Of a stretch of 11,799 bases of DNA, positions 5,358-11,762 are shown in pieces. Origin of the DNA: Bifidobacteriaceae bacterium (GTDB taxonomy: Bacteria > Actinomycetota > Actinomycetes > Actinomycetales > WQXJ01); NCBI GenBank assembly GCA_031278075.1, contig JAITLE010000021.1:1-11799 (forward strand), given 5' to 3'. A program made the translations under genes and the position numbers. The stretch's first letter is position 1. Each line of letters opens with the position of its first letter. The notes under the pieces are model-generated. The model was not told where the DNA came from. It was given only the letters and a program-made list of their open reading frames with translations, and did no database searches.

Positions 5358-8343
5358 ACGCATAGTCGCCGCGTGCGTCGGAGCCGTGACAGCTTTGGCT
5401 GTGGCCGCGCTGCCGTCGGGGGCGAGGCCACCGGCCGATGCCGTCCGCGCGGCCGCCGCTGGGGCGCTCGCCACCAGCGTGGGCGCGCCAAGCGGAATCG
5501 TGCGACCGGCCGAACCGAGCACGCCGCCGCTTGAGGAAGGCGACTCGCCGGCCAACCCGGTGGCGAAACCGGGCTACACGCTCGATTTCCAAGAGGAGTT
5601 CTCGGGGACCGAGCTGAACACCGATCAGTGGCTGGAATACTACCTGCCGCAGTGGACCGACGACCGCGAGAAGGCGAAAGCTCAATACACTGTCGAAAAC
5701 GGTGTGCTGCACGAATACCTGACGCCGGAGACGCAAAGCTGGAGCCCGCTGGACACGACCGTCAAGATCTCCTCGATCCAGACCTATAACCAAAAGCACT
5801 GGCACAAGTTCGCGAGCTCGGCCACGCCGTATCGCGACGAGCCCGTCTTCGACGGCTACACCACCAAATACGGGTACTTCGAGATGCGGGCCAAGAAATC
5901 CGACGTGCTGGGCGGCGGCCATCAGGCTTGGTGGATGGTCGGCGTCGACGACACGTCGATCGCCTCCGCGAACCCGGAGATCGACATCGTCGAGACGTTC
6001 TTCCGCTACCCGGACAGCTGGGCGATCGAAGGCTATGGCTGGGGGTCGGCCGATTTCTTCTCCAATTGGAACGGCACCGGCTGGGAGGGTAAAACGGTCC
6101 CGCACGGGTCCCCCACCCAAGAATTCCACACCTACGCGATGGAATGGACGCCGACGGAGCTCTTGTTCTACTACGACAACGAGCTGTTCTATCGCCTCGA
6201 CGACGCGCCCAACCAGGAGATGGGCATGATTCTCGGGATTTACACGGATGCGGGCTCCGGCACGCACAACGACACCTGGCCGAAGGGTTGGGATGTCGAC
6301 TACATCCGGGTGTACAAGAACAACGACGGGTACGCCGGGACCGTGGCGGTCGAAGGTGCGGGCCAACTGTCGCCAGGCGTGCCGAACCCGGTCACCACGG
6401 TGGTGACCAACTGGTCGGCGGAGCCGCTGGTCAACGCCGACGTGCAGCTGGTGGACCTCCCGGACGGCTGGACCGCCACCCTGGCCACGCCCGCCGCGAA
6501 CCTGTTCCAGGTGGTTGCCCCGAACACCAGCGTGCGAACAAAGTGGCTGGTCACACCCCCAATCGAGGTCGCGGGCGAGCCGTTCGAGTTCCGGGCTGAG
6601 GCGACCTACACCCTAGACTGCCCGCCGATCACCGTGGCTGCCACGGTGGCCGGGCGAGTGCTGACGGATCAGATGCTGCCCGCGTCCGGGATGACGGCCA
6701 CGACGGACTCTGAACACCTGCCGACCGGTGGCGAAGGGCCTGCGGCGAACGTCCTCGACGGGAATCCCGCGACCATCTGGCACACGAAGTATCGGACCGA
6801 TTCGGGCTATTCCAACGCTTGGCCGCACTGGGTGCGGCTCGACTTGGGCGGTGAGGCGACCGTCTCCGGACTGCGCTATCTGGGGCGCCAATCGGGCGCG
6901 AACGGCCGGATCAACGCCTACCGGATCGAGGTCTCGGAGAACGGCTCGGATTGGACGCAGGTCGCGGCCGGCAGCTTCGCGAACAACGGCGACTGGCAGA
7001 CCCAGACATTCACTGAGACCAAGACGCGCTATGTGCGGTTGGTCGCCACGTCCAACCACGGCGGCTTCTTGACGGAAGACAAGACCTATAAGTATTCCTC
7101 GGCGGCGGAGATCCAAATCATGGGCGAGTTGAGCGAGCCGGCGGTCGGCCACCCGCCGGCGCCGCGCCCCGCCGAGTCCGAATGCGCCGCGGCCGCGCAC
7201 CTGCGGATCGGCGCGATCGAGGGACTCGCTCCGGGCAAGGTCGCGCGGGTCGCCACGATCCTGAAGAACCTCGGGACCGATCCGCTGGTGGACGTGGACG
7301 TGCAGTTGAGCGGCTTGCCTGCGACCTGGGCGGTTCGGGTCGCCGAGCCGGCCGGCAACCTCTTCGCCGAGGTCGCGCCGGGGGCTGTCGCCACGACGGA
7401 TTGGCTGGTGTCGGCGCCGGTCGACGCGTCGTCAGCCGGGGCGGCGCCGCTGGCCGAGGCGCGTTGGCTGGCGAACTGCGTCGAGGGCCTGGCTGAGGCC
7501 CGGGCCGCGTGGCAGGTCGGCCCGGGCGAGGTCATCCCGGCGGCGGAACTGACGGCGACATCGGACTCCGCCCAGAGCGGCTACGGGCCGGAGCGGGTCT
7601 TGGACGGGTCGCCCAGCACCGAGTGGCATTCGCTGTGGACCAGCTCCGCCGGATACCACGACTTCCCGATCTGGTTGCAGCTGACGCTAGCCCAGCCGAA
7701 GGCCGTGGACGGGCTGATCTATCGGGGCCGGGAAGAAGGCCTCGGGCGCTCCAAGGCGTACCGCGTGGACGTGGCCCTAGGCGAGGAAGACACCTGGGTC
7801 CGGGTCGCGGCCGGCGAGTTCGCGAACACCGCCGCCGCGCAGTCCGTCGCCTTCCCGCCCGTCGAGGTCGACAGGGTGCGCCTGGTCATCTTGAGCGACC
7901 ACGAGCCCCAAGACGCCGACTTCGCGTCGGCTGGCGAGGTGCGCCTCACCAGCCCCGGCGCCCAGGAGGCTTACGGCGGACACGAGCCCGGCGCGCGCGA
8001 GACGACCACGCCAAAGGCCTGCGTCCCGCCCGAGCTGAGCTTGAGCGTGACGGTCTCAGGCCGTTGCGTGGCCGGCCGGGCGTATCTCGCGGTCCGCGTG
8101 GTCAACACCGACGAGGTGGCCGCGACCGTCGAGCTCAGCTCCCCGTTCGGCGGGAAGGTGTTCGCCTCCGTGGCGCCGGGGAAGACCGCCGCGCACGCGT
8201 TCTCGACGCGGCTCGCCGCGCCGCCCGCGGGCACAGTGGTGGTCGATGCCGTCGGGCTGGCTCCGCCCGCCGGCGCAGAACCGGGTGGGCTCGCGCCGAG
8301 AGCCCATCTGACCGAAAGCTATGAGGTCGCGCGTTGCGGCTGA
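5347..8343 (+). CDS. Secreted multidomain GH16 beta-glucanase with two NEW3-like/discoidin module pairs
   Basis: A 998-residue extracellular glycosidase. GTG 5347 gives a good Sec signal peptide (MRPTR, then a hydrophobic core to about residue 23). Residues about 65-325 are a family 16 glycoside hydrolase ending in WDVDYIRVYK. The active site is EIDIVE, with nucleophile Glu211, Asp213 and acid/base Glu216; the ExDxxE spacing is the beta-bulge type seen in laminarinases, agarases and carrageenases rather than lichenases, so an endo-beta-1,3-glucanase is the first guess. Then follow NEW3-like beta domain (about 330-438), F5/8 type C/discoidin (CBM32-like, about 443-595), second NEW3-like (about 612-728), second discoidin (about 731-868), and a C-terminal beta domain with Cys892, Cys907 and Cys997. 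No LPXTG, SLH or membrane anchor is present, so it is probably released or held non-covalently. It follows the uptake operon by 69 bp. Confidence 0.93.
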   Translation: MRPTRIVAACVGAVTALAVAALPSGARPPADAVRAAAAGALATSVGAPSGIVRPAEPSTPPLEEGDSPANPVAKPGYTLDFQEEFSGTELNTDQWLEYYLPQWTDDREKAKAQYTVENGVLHEYLTPETQSWSPLDTTVKISSIQTYNQKHWHKFASSATPYRDEPVFDGYTTKYGYFEMRAKKSDVLGGGHQAWWMVGVDDTSIASANPEIDIVETFFRYPDSWAIEGYGWGSADFFSNWNGTGWEGKTVPHGSPTQEFHTYAMEWTPTELLFYYDNELFYRLDDAPNQEMGMILGIYTDAGSGTHNDTWPKGWDVDYIRVYKNNDGYAGTVAVEGAGQLSPGVPNPVTTVVTNWSAEPLVNADVQLVDLPDGWTATLATPAANLFQVVAPNTSVRTKWLVTPPIEVAGEPFEFRAEATYTLDCPPITVAATVAGRVLTDQMLPASGMTATTDSEHLPTGGEGPAANVLDGNPATIWHTKYRTDSGYSNAWPHWVRLDLGGEATVSGLRYLGRQSGANGRINAYRIEVSENGSDWTQVAAGSFANNGDWQTQTFTETKTRYVRLVATSNHGGFLTEDKTYKYSSAAEIQIMGELSEPAVGHPPAPRPAESECAAAAHLRIGAIEGLAPGKVARVATILKNLGTDPLVDVDVQLSGLPATWAVRVAEPAGNLFAEVAPGAVATTDWLVSAPVDASSAGAAPLAEARWLANCVEGLAEARAAWQVGPGEVIPAAELTATSDSAQSGYGPERVLDGSPSTEWHSLWTSSAGYHDFPIWLQLTLAQPKAVDGLIYRGREEGLGRSKAYRVDVALGEEDTWVRVAAGEFANTAAAQSVAFPPVEVDRVRLVILSDHEPQDADFASAGEVRLTSPGAQEAYGGHEPGARETTTPKACVPPELSLSVTVSGRCVAGRAYLAVRVVNTDEVAATVELSSPFGGKVFASVAPGKTAAHAFSTRLAAPPAGTVVVDAVGLAPPAGAEPGGLAPRAHLTESYEVARCG

Positions 8344-8387
8344 CCAGCCGACCCAGCATTCCGCGTCAACCAACCCCGAAACCCAAT

Positions 8388-8395
8388 GAGAAAGG
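8388..8395 (+). promoter_or_regulatory. Ribosome binding site for the WxL-like gene
   Basis: GAGAAAGG lies 13 bases before ATG 8409 and 31 bases before the second in-frame ATG at 8427. It rules out the upstream TTG at 8334 as the real start and favours 8409, with rather long spacing. Nothing promoter-like is evident in 8344-8408, so read-through from the glucanase gene is likely. Confidence 0.45.
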
Positions 8396-8396
8396 T

Positions 8397-8432
8397 CCGC
8401 TTAGAACAATGAATCCCCTCAGAACAATGAAC
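8397..8432 (+). repeat. 18-bp tandem duplication that doubles the start codon of the WxL-like gene
   Basis: Units 8397-8414 and 8415-8432 match at 15 of 18 positions and share the 11-mer AGAACAATGAA. Each carries an in-frame ATG, and both encode PLRTMN in this frame. The duplication therefore creates two alternative starts, ATG 8409 and ATG 8427, differing by six residues. Confidence 0.7.
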
Positions 8433-9059
8433 AAGCACAGCGCCGCGCGGCTCGTCGCGGCCGCCGCGGGCGCCGCCCTGCTCACGGGCGTGGCCGGGGC
8501 GGCCCTCGCCGACATCGAGGTCGGCAACGACAACGTGGAGGTGCGAGTCGAGATCGACCAGCTCCCCGGCGCTTTGACGATGGGCGTCGCCGCAGCCGAC
8601 GTCGAACTGGTCGAATCGGGTTCGACAGCGCTGATCAGGCAGTTCGTCGGCGCCTTGCCCACTGTCACCGTGACCGACACCCGTAACCCGCTGACCATCC
8701 CGGTGGGCGCCGGTTGGAGCGTGGTCGGCTCGGTCAGCGACTTCACGGGTGACGCCGGCCAGCCGGACATCCCCGCCGGGAACCTCGGCTGGGAGCCGAA
8801 CCTGATCGACGGCGGTCAGAGTGGAGTGGTGACCCAAGGCGACCGCGTTGAGACGCTGCTCGACCTCGGCTCGCCCGGCGTGGACCCGGCCGACGCTGTC
8901 GGCCTGGTCGGCACGGAGTTGCTGACCGCGAGCCTCGATTCGGCGGACAGCAACCCGGACGGGGTGTTCACCGCGAACGCCGCGCTGTTCCTCAAGACCT
9001 CGGCTGGGGTCGCCCCAGGCGCCTACACGGCCGATCTGACCCTGTCGCTGTTCGAGTAG
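8409..9059 (+). CDS. Secreted WxL-like cell-surface protein
   Basis: A 216-residue exported protein (210 if ATG 8427 is used). The signal peptide runs to AALA, with cleavage likely after residue 34, leaving DIEVGND at the mature N-terminus. The mature part resembles the WxL domain of Gram-positive surface proteins: TVTVTDTR, then GAGWSVVGSVSDFTG (Trp103), a LGWEP segment (Trp128), and a C-terminal GAYTADLTLSLFE in the place of the usual distal Y...LTWTL. The signature W-x-L motifs are thus degenerate (W-S-V, W-E-P, LTLSL). WxL domains bind peptidoglycan non-covalently and partner with DUF916 proteins and small LPXTG proteins; genes for both follow here on the same strand. It lacks membrane segments and sorting signals, so it would be secreted and wall-retained. 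I base the WxL call on pattern and context; a generic beta-sandwich surface protein is the alternative. Confidence 0.62.
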   Translation: MNPLRTMNKHSAARLVAAAAGAALLTGVAGAALADIEVGNDNVEVRVEIDQLPGALTMGVAAADVELVESGSTALIRQFVGALPTVTVTDTRNPLTIPVGAGWSVVGSVSDFTGDAGQPDIPAGNLGWEPNLIDGGQSGVVTQGDRVETLLDLGSPGVDPADAVGLVGTELLTASLDSADSNPDGVFTANAALFLKTSAGVAPGAYTADLTLSLFE

Positions 9060-9149
9060 CGACGCCAGCGGCTCGGTCCCGGGCCGCGGGGTGGGACTCG
9101 GGCCGCGGGCCCTGGGTGTGAGATTGAACCGAAAGGAGCGGAGAGGACG
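9060..9149 (+). other. GC-rich intergenic spacer with repeated CGGGCCGCGGG
   Basis: The spacer between the WxL-like and DUF916-like genes contains CGGGCCGCGGG twice (9080-9090 and 9099-9109). CCCGGGCC (9078-9085) can pair with GGCCC-T-GGG (9108-9116), giving a long-loop hairpin with one bulge. There is no T-tract. Two purine-rich Shine-Dalgarno candidates, GAAAGGAG (9131-9138) and GAGAGGA (9141-9147), precede the next start. The structure could tune the ratio of secreted to membrane subunit. Confidence 0.35.
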
Positions 9150-10313
9150 ATGCCGACCGTGAACGAGACGAGTCGTGTCCGAGATGGCTGTCGCCGCCGG
9201 TCGCGCGGCCCGGCGCGATCGGTGGTTGGTGCTGTGATCGGTCTGGTCGGCATCGTCCTGGTGGCGCCGCCGGCGCTCGCCGAACCGGACGGCGAGGCGG
9301 CCGTCTACTGGTCCGTCGCGCCCGCGGACGAACGCGGCCCCGACGGCCGCCGCTGGATCGAGCTGACGCTCGCCCCGGGCGAGGCGGTGGTGGAACGGAT
9401 CGCGGTGACGAACCGTTCCGGAACCGCGCAGGTGTTCCAGCTCGCCGCGGCTGACGGACGTTTCACCGCGAAGGGGAGCTTCTCGATGCTGGCCCGCCCC
9501 GAGGACTCGGTCGACGCCGGCACGTGGATCGACGCCCAGGACTCGGTCGAGGTCGAGCCGGGCCAAACCGTGGTGATCCCGTTCACGGTGTCCGTGCCGG
9601 TGGGCGCGGAGCCGGGCGACCACGCGGCCGGGATCGCCGCTTCGGTCCGCTCGCGTGGGGTGACCGCGGACGGCGCGGCCAGCGTCGGCGTGACCTCACG
9701 TTTCGGTGTCAGGGTGATGACGCGGGTGCTCGGCGATCTGGTCCCGGGGCTCGAGATCGGCGCGGCCGAAGCTGTCTATCGGCAGCGGTGGAACCCGTTC
9801 AAGCCGGGGTGGGCTCAAGTGTCCTTCGACCTGAGGAACACAGGCAACGCCCGCCTCACGGTGACGGGCCGGGTGACGTCGGCGTCCGGCGGTGTCGATT
9901 TCCCCGAGCCCGGCGAGGGCGTCCTCGAGCTCTTGCCGGGCGAGACGCGCCGGATCGGTGTGGCGCTGGACGGCGTTAGGCCGCTCATCCGGGTGAGCGC
10001 GGTGATCTGCGCCGACCCTGTGGTGGTCCCGTTGGAGGGCGCCTCGGCGCCAGCGCTGGCCCGCGTCGAGGCGGTGGCTTCCACCTGGGCGGCGCCGTGG
10101 CCGCAACTGGCGACCGTCGTGGGCGTGGCTCTGATCTGCGTGGCCGCGCTGGCGGGCCGCCGCCGCTCGCGCCGCGGCGTGGCCGCGCTGATCTCGCAGG
10201 CCCGCCGCGCGGCCCTCGCCGAGGCGCTAGACGGACCGGCCGCTGCGCCTGATGCTGACGGCGCGCCGGCTGCTGGAAGCGGGCTGGACGGCATCGGCGG
10301 TGGGGCGTCATGA
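9150..10313 (+). CDS. DUF916-like (WxL-interacting) membrane-anchored surface protein
   Basis: A 387-residue exported protein anchored by one C-terminal membrane helix. The basic N-terminus and hydrophobic core end in PALA, with cleavage near residue 44. The extracellular part shows the two beta domains of WxL-interacting (DUF916) proteins. The first (about 50-195) has VYWSVAPAD, LAPGEAVVERIAVTNRS, a VPVGAEPGDHAAGIAAS segment and GVRVMTRVLG. The second (about 205-300) has an FDLRNTGNARLTVTGRV segment followed by LLPGETRRIGV. A membrane helix at about 316-337 is followed by a basic stop-transfer patch (GRRRSRRG) and a 45-residue Ala-rich cytoplasmic tail. In low-GC Gram-positives such proteins bind peptidoglycan and hold WxL proteins. 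GAAAGGAG lies 11 bases before the ATG. Its TGA overlaps the ATG of the small LPXTG gene (ATGA), so the two are coupled. The family call rests on architecture, motif pattern and neighbours. Confidence 0.75.
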   Translation: MPTVNETSRVRDGCRRRSRGPARSVVGAVIGLVGIVLVAPPALAEPDGEAAVYWSVAPADERGPDGRRWIELTLAPGEAVVERIAVTNRSGTAQVFQLAAADGRFTAKGSFSMLARPEDSVDAGTWIDAQDSVEVEPGQTVVIPFTVSVPVGAEPGDHAAGIAASVRSRGVTADGAASVGVTSRFGVRVMTRVLGDLVPGLEIGAAEAVYRQRWNPFKPGWAQVSFDLRNTGNARLTVTGRVTSASGGVDFPEPGEGVLELLPGETRRIGVALDGVRPLIRVSAVICADPVVVPLEGASAPALARVEAVASTWAAPWPQLATVVGVALICVAALAGRRRSRRGVAALISQARRAALAEALDGPAAAPDADGAPAAGSGLDGIGGGAS

Positions 10314-10783
10314 GCGCTGCGAGGCGTGGTGAGCGGCGGCCGTGGTGGCTGATGGCCGCCCTGGTGGTGGCGCTGACGGCGGCGGCGGCCGGCGGACTGG
10401 CGAGCCTGGCGGGCGCAGATGAGGGCATCGACGTGCGGGTTCACATCTCGCCGCGCGGTTTCTCCAGTGGACCGGAGCCCTCGCCGGGTCAGGGCGTCGC
10501 CCCTAGCTTCGAGGCTGCGCCGACCCCGTCCGGCGCCTTGAGCGCGCCGGCGAGCTCGGTGGCCGGCACACCGGGTGGCGGCGGGGCGGACTCCGCGCCG
10601 GGGGGCCCTGCCGGCGAGGTGACCCTGCCGTTGACCGGGTCGGCGGCGGCGGGATTGCTCGCGGCCGCGGCCTCACTGGTGGGCGCTGGTGCGGTCGCGT
10701 GTCGGCGCCGGGCCGCGGCGCGCCGCGCCGCGCTTCGTGGAGCGGGTCGCATAGCATCAAGCAATGCGTTTCAAGACACCTGA
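10310..10783 (+). CDS. Small LPXTG (LPLTG) cell-wall-anchored protein
   Basis: A 157-residue sortase substrate. The signal peptide (MSAARRGERR, then a hydrophobic core) is probably cut near residue 36. A short segment, DEGIDVRVHISPRG, is followed by a low-complexity Pro/Ser/Gly/Ala spacer (about 52-103). The sorting signal is complete: LPLTG at 106-110, a hydrophobic helix at about 112-131, and a basic CRRRAAARR patch. The tail after the patch is longer than usual (about 20 residues) and its coding end overlaps prmC by 20 bases. Small LPXTG proteins of this size are the third member (CscD type) of csc/WxL clusters, thought to be the covalent wall anchor of the complex. No sortase gene is in the window. 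Start is by ATGA overlap with the DUF916-like gene; no strong Shine-Dalgarno is visible. Confidence 0.82.
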   Translation: MSAARRGERRPWWLMAALVVALTAAAAGGLASLAGADEGIDVRVHISPRGFSSGPEPSPGQGVAPSFEAAPTPSGALSAPASSVAGTPGGGGADSAPGGPAGEVTLPLTGSAAAGLLAAAASLVGAGAVACRRRAAARRAALRGAGRIASSNAFQDT

Positions 10784-11585
10784 TCACGAACGTCTGGCCG
10801 CCGGCTTGCTCGGTGTGACTCTGGGCGAGCTGCGCGCCCGCGAGATCACGGGGCGCCTCGAGCTGCCGCCCGCCTTCGACGCGGCTGCCGCTCGGCTGGA
10901 GGGCGGCGAGCCGCTGCAATATGTGCTCGGCCGGGCGCCGTTCCGGGGTCTGACGTTGACGGTCGGCCCGGGCGCGTTCATCCCGCGCCCCGAGACGGAG
11001 GTTGTGGCGGGCGCGGCGATCGAAGCCCTGCGTGGGTTCCCGCCGGCGAGGCGGGTCGCCGTCGATTTGGGCACGGGCGCGGGACCCATCGCCGCCGCCC
11101 TCGCGACCGAGGTCGCCGACGCGCGGGTGCATGCCGTGGAACGCGCATGGGCGGCGCTCGGCCAGGCGCGCGGGAACCTTGAGCCGCTCGGTGTGGCGGT
11201 GGTCGGCGCGGACGTCGCCCGGGTCGCCCGAGCAGACGGCCCGCTGGGAGAGTTGGTCGGGCAGGTGGCGGTGGTGGCGGCGAACCCGCCATACCTGTTG
11301 GACGATGCCGTCCTCGGCCCGGGTGTCGCGGAGCGCGAGCCACCCGCGGCCTTGTTCGGTGGTGGCCCGGACGGATTGGCGGCGCCATTGGTCTTCTTGG
11401 CGGCGGCCGCCCGGCTGCTGGCGCCGGGCGGAATCGTGGTGCTCGAGCACGACCCATCCCAGGCGGCCGCGCTCCGCGCCGCGGCCGCGGCGGACGGTCT
11501 GTTCGAAGGGCCCGAGACCGGCCGCGACCTGGCGGGCCGCGACCGCTACCTCCGCGCTGTCCGGACCTCGGCCCCTGCCTTGTGA
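10764..11585 (+). CDS. prmC: Release factor glutamine methyltransferase PrmC (HemK)
   Basis: A 273-residue cytoplasmic enzyme that methylates the glutamine of the GGQ motif in release factors RF1 and RF2 using S-adenosylmethionine. The N-terminal helical substrate-binding domain leads to PLQYVLGRAPF and the conserved FIPRPETE (72-79). The SAM-binding loop is DLGTGAG (101-107). NPPY at 174-177 is the catalytic signature for glutamine methylation, followed by EREPPAALFGGGPDGL and VLEHDPSQ. Length is normal for the family and all key motifs are intact, so it should be active. The ATG at 10764 lies inside the end of the LPXTG gene and has no close Shine-Dalgarno, suggesting coupling to the upstream gene. 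The usual neighbours prfA (upstream) and tsaC/sua5 (downstream) are both absent here, which is an odd placement for this housekeeping gene. Confidence 0.95.
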   Translation: MRFKTPDHERLAAGLLGVTLGELRAREITGRLELPPAFDAAAARLEGGEPLQYVLGRAPFRGLTLTVGPGAFIPRPETEVVAGAAIEALRGFPPARRVAVDLGTGAGPIAAALATEVADARVHAVERAWAALGQARGNLEPLGVAVVGADVARVARADGPLGELVGQVAVVAANPPYLLDDAVLGPGVAEREPPAALFGGGPDGLAAPLVFLAAAARLLAPGGIVVLEHDPSQAAALRAAAAADGLFEGPETGRDLAGRDRYLRAVRTSAPAL

Positions 11586-11604
11586 TCCCCCCCGGTGTCG
11601 GGAG

Positions 11605-11646
11605 CGCGGAACTCTACACTTCTCGCTTCTGGCGGGAGAAGTGTAG
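11605..11646. repeat. Intergenic palindromic repeat, copy 1
   Basis: CTACACTTCTC (11614-11624) and GAGAAGTGTAG (11636-11646) are exact 11-bp inverted repeats with an 11-base loop. The left flank CGCGGAA is shared with copy 2. Sequence identity to copy 2 runs unbroken from 11605 to 11627 and resumes at GCGGGAGAAG. There is no T-tract on either strand, so it does not look like an intrinsic terminator despite its place 28 bases after the prmC stop. Confidence 0.75.
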
Positions 11647-11762
11647 GAATGGTGACGCCAACCCGGAAGGGCGTCCATGAGCCCAGACCCAGCGCAAGCC
11701 TCTGACCTGCGGAAACATGCCCCAGGGCCGTTCTGGGTCAACACGGGCGCCACGCCGGGGAA
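11647..11762. other. Structured spacer between the two palindromic repeats
   Basis: No convincing gene. It holds further inverted repeats: GACGCC (11654-11659) with GGCGTC (11670-11675), CCCAG (11721-11725) with CTGGG (11733-11737), and the longer-range GACCCAG (11686-11692) with CTGGGTC (11733-11739). The density of stems suggests either a structured RNA or an array of palindromic elements continuing to the right. The region beyond prmC to the window edge (11586-11799) otherwise shows nothing recognisable. Confidence 0.4.

Noticed and set aside
3859..6366. 835-codon open frame on the minus strand
   Set aside because: It is antisense to the oxidoreductase and GH16 genes, whose products have clear catalytic motifs. 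Its translation has no recognisable domain and the skewed Val/Arg/Gly/His composition expected of a GC-rich shadow frame.
8334..8408. TTG at 8334 as start of the WxL-like gene
   Set aside because: It overlaps the end of the glucanase gene and places a Pro-rich leader before the signal peptide. GAGAAAGG at 8388-8395 points to ATG 8409.
8319..9623. 434-codon minus-strand frame
   Set aside because: Antisense to the WxL-like and DUF916-like genes, with low-complexity Arg/His/Asp-rich translation and no domain.
11590..11646. Intrinsic terminator after prmC
   Set aside because: The 11-bp hairpin is not followed by a T-tract on either strand, and it recurs 158 bp later with the same flank, which fits a repeat element better. 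The small CCCG/CGGG stem at 11591-11602 is too weak.
11649..11705. 18-codon reading frame after the first palindromic repeat
   Set aside because: Very short, no proper ribosome binding site spacing, and it lies in a structured repeat region.
10503..11753. 416-codon minus-strand frame
   Set aside because: Antisense to prmC, which has all its motifs, and runs through the palindromic repeats.
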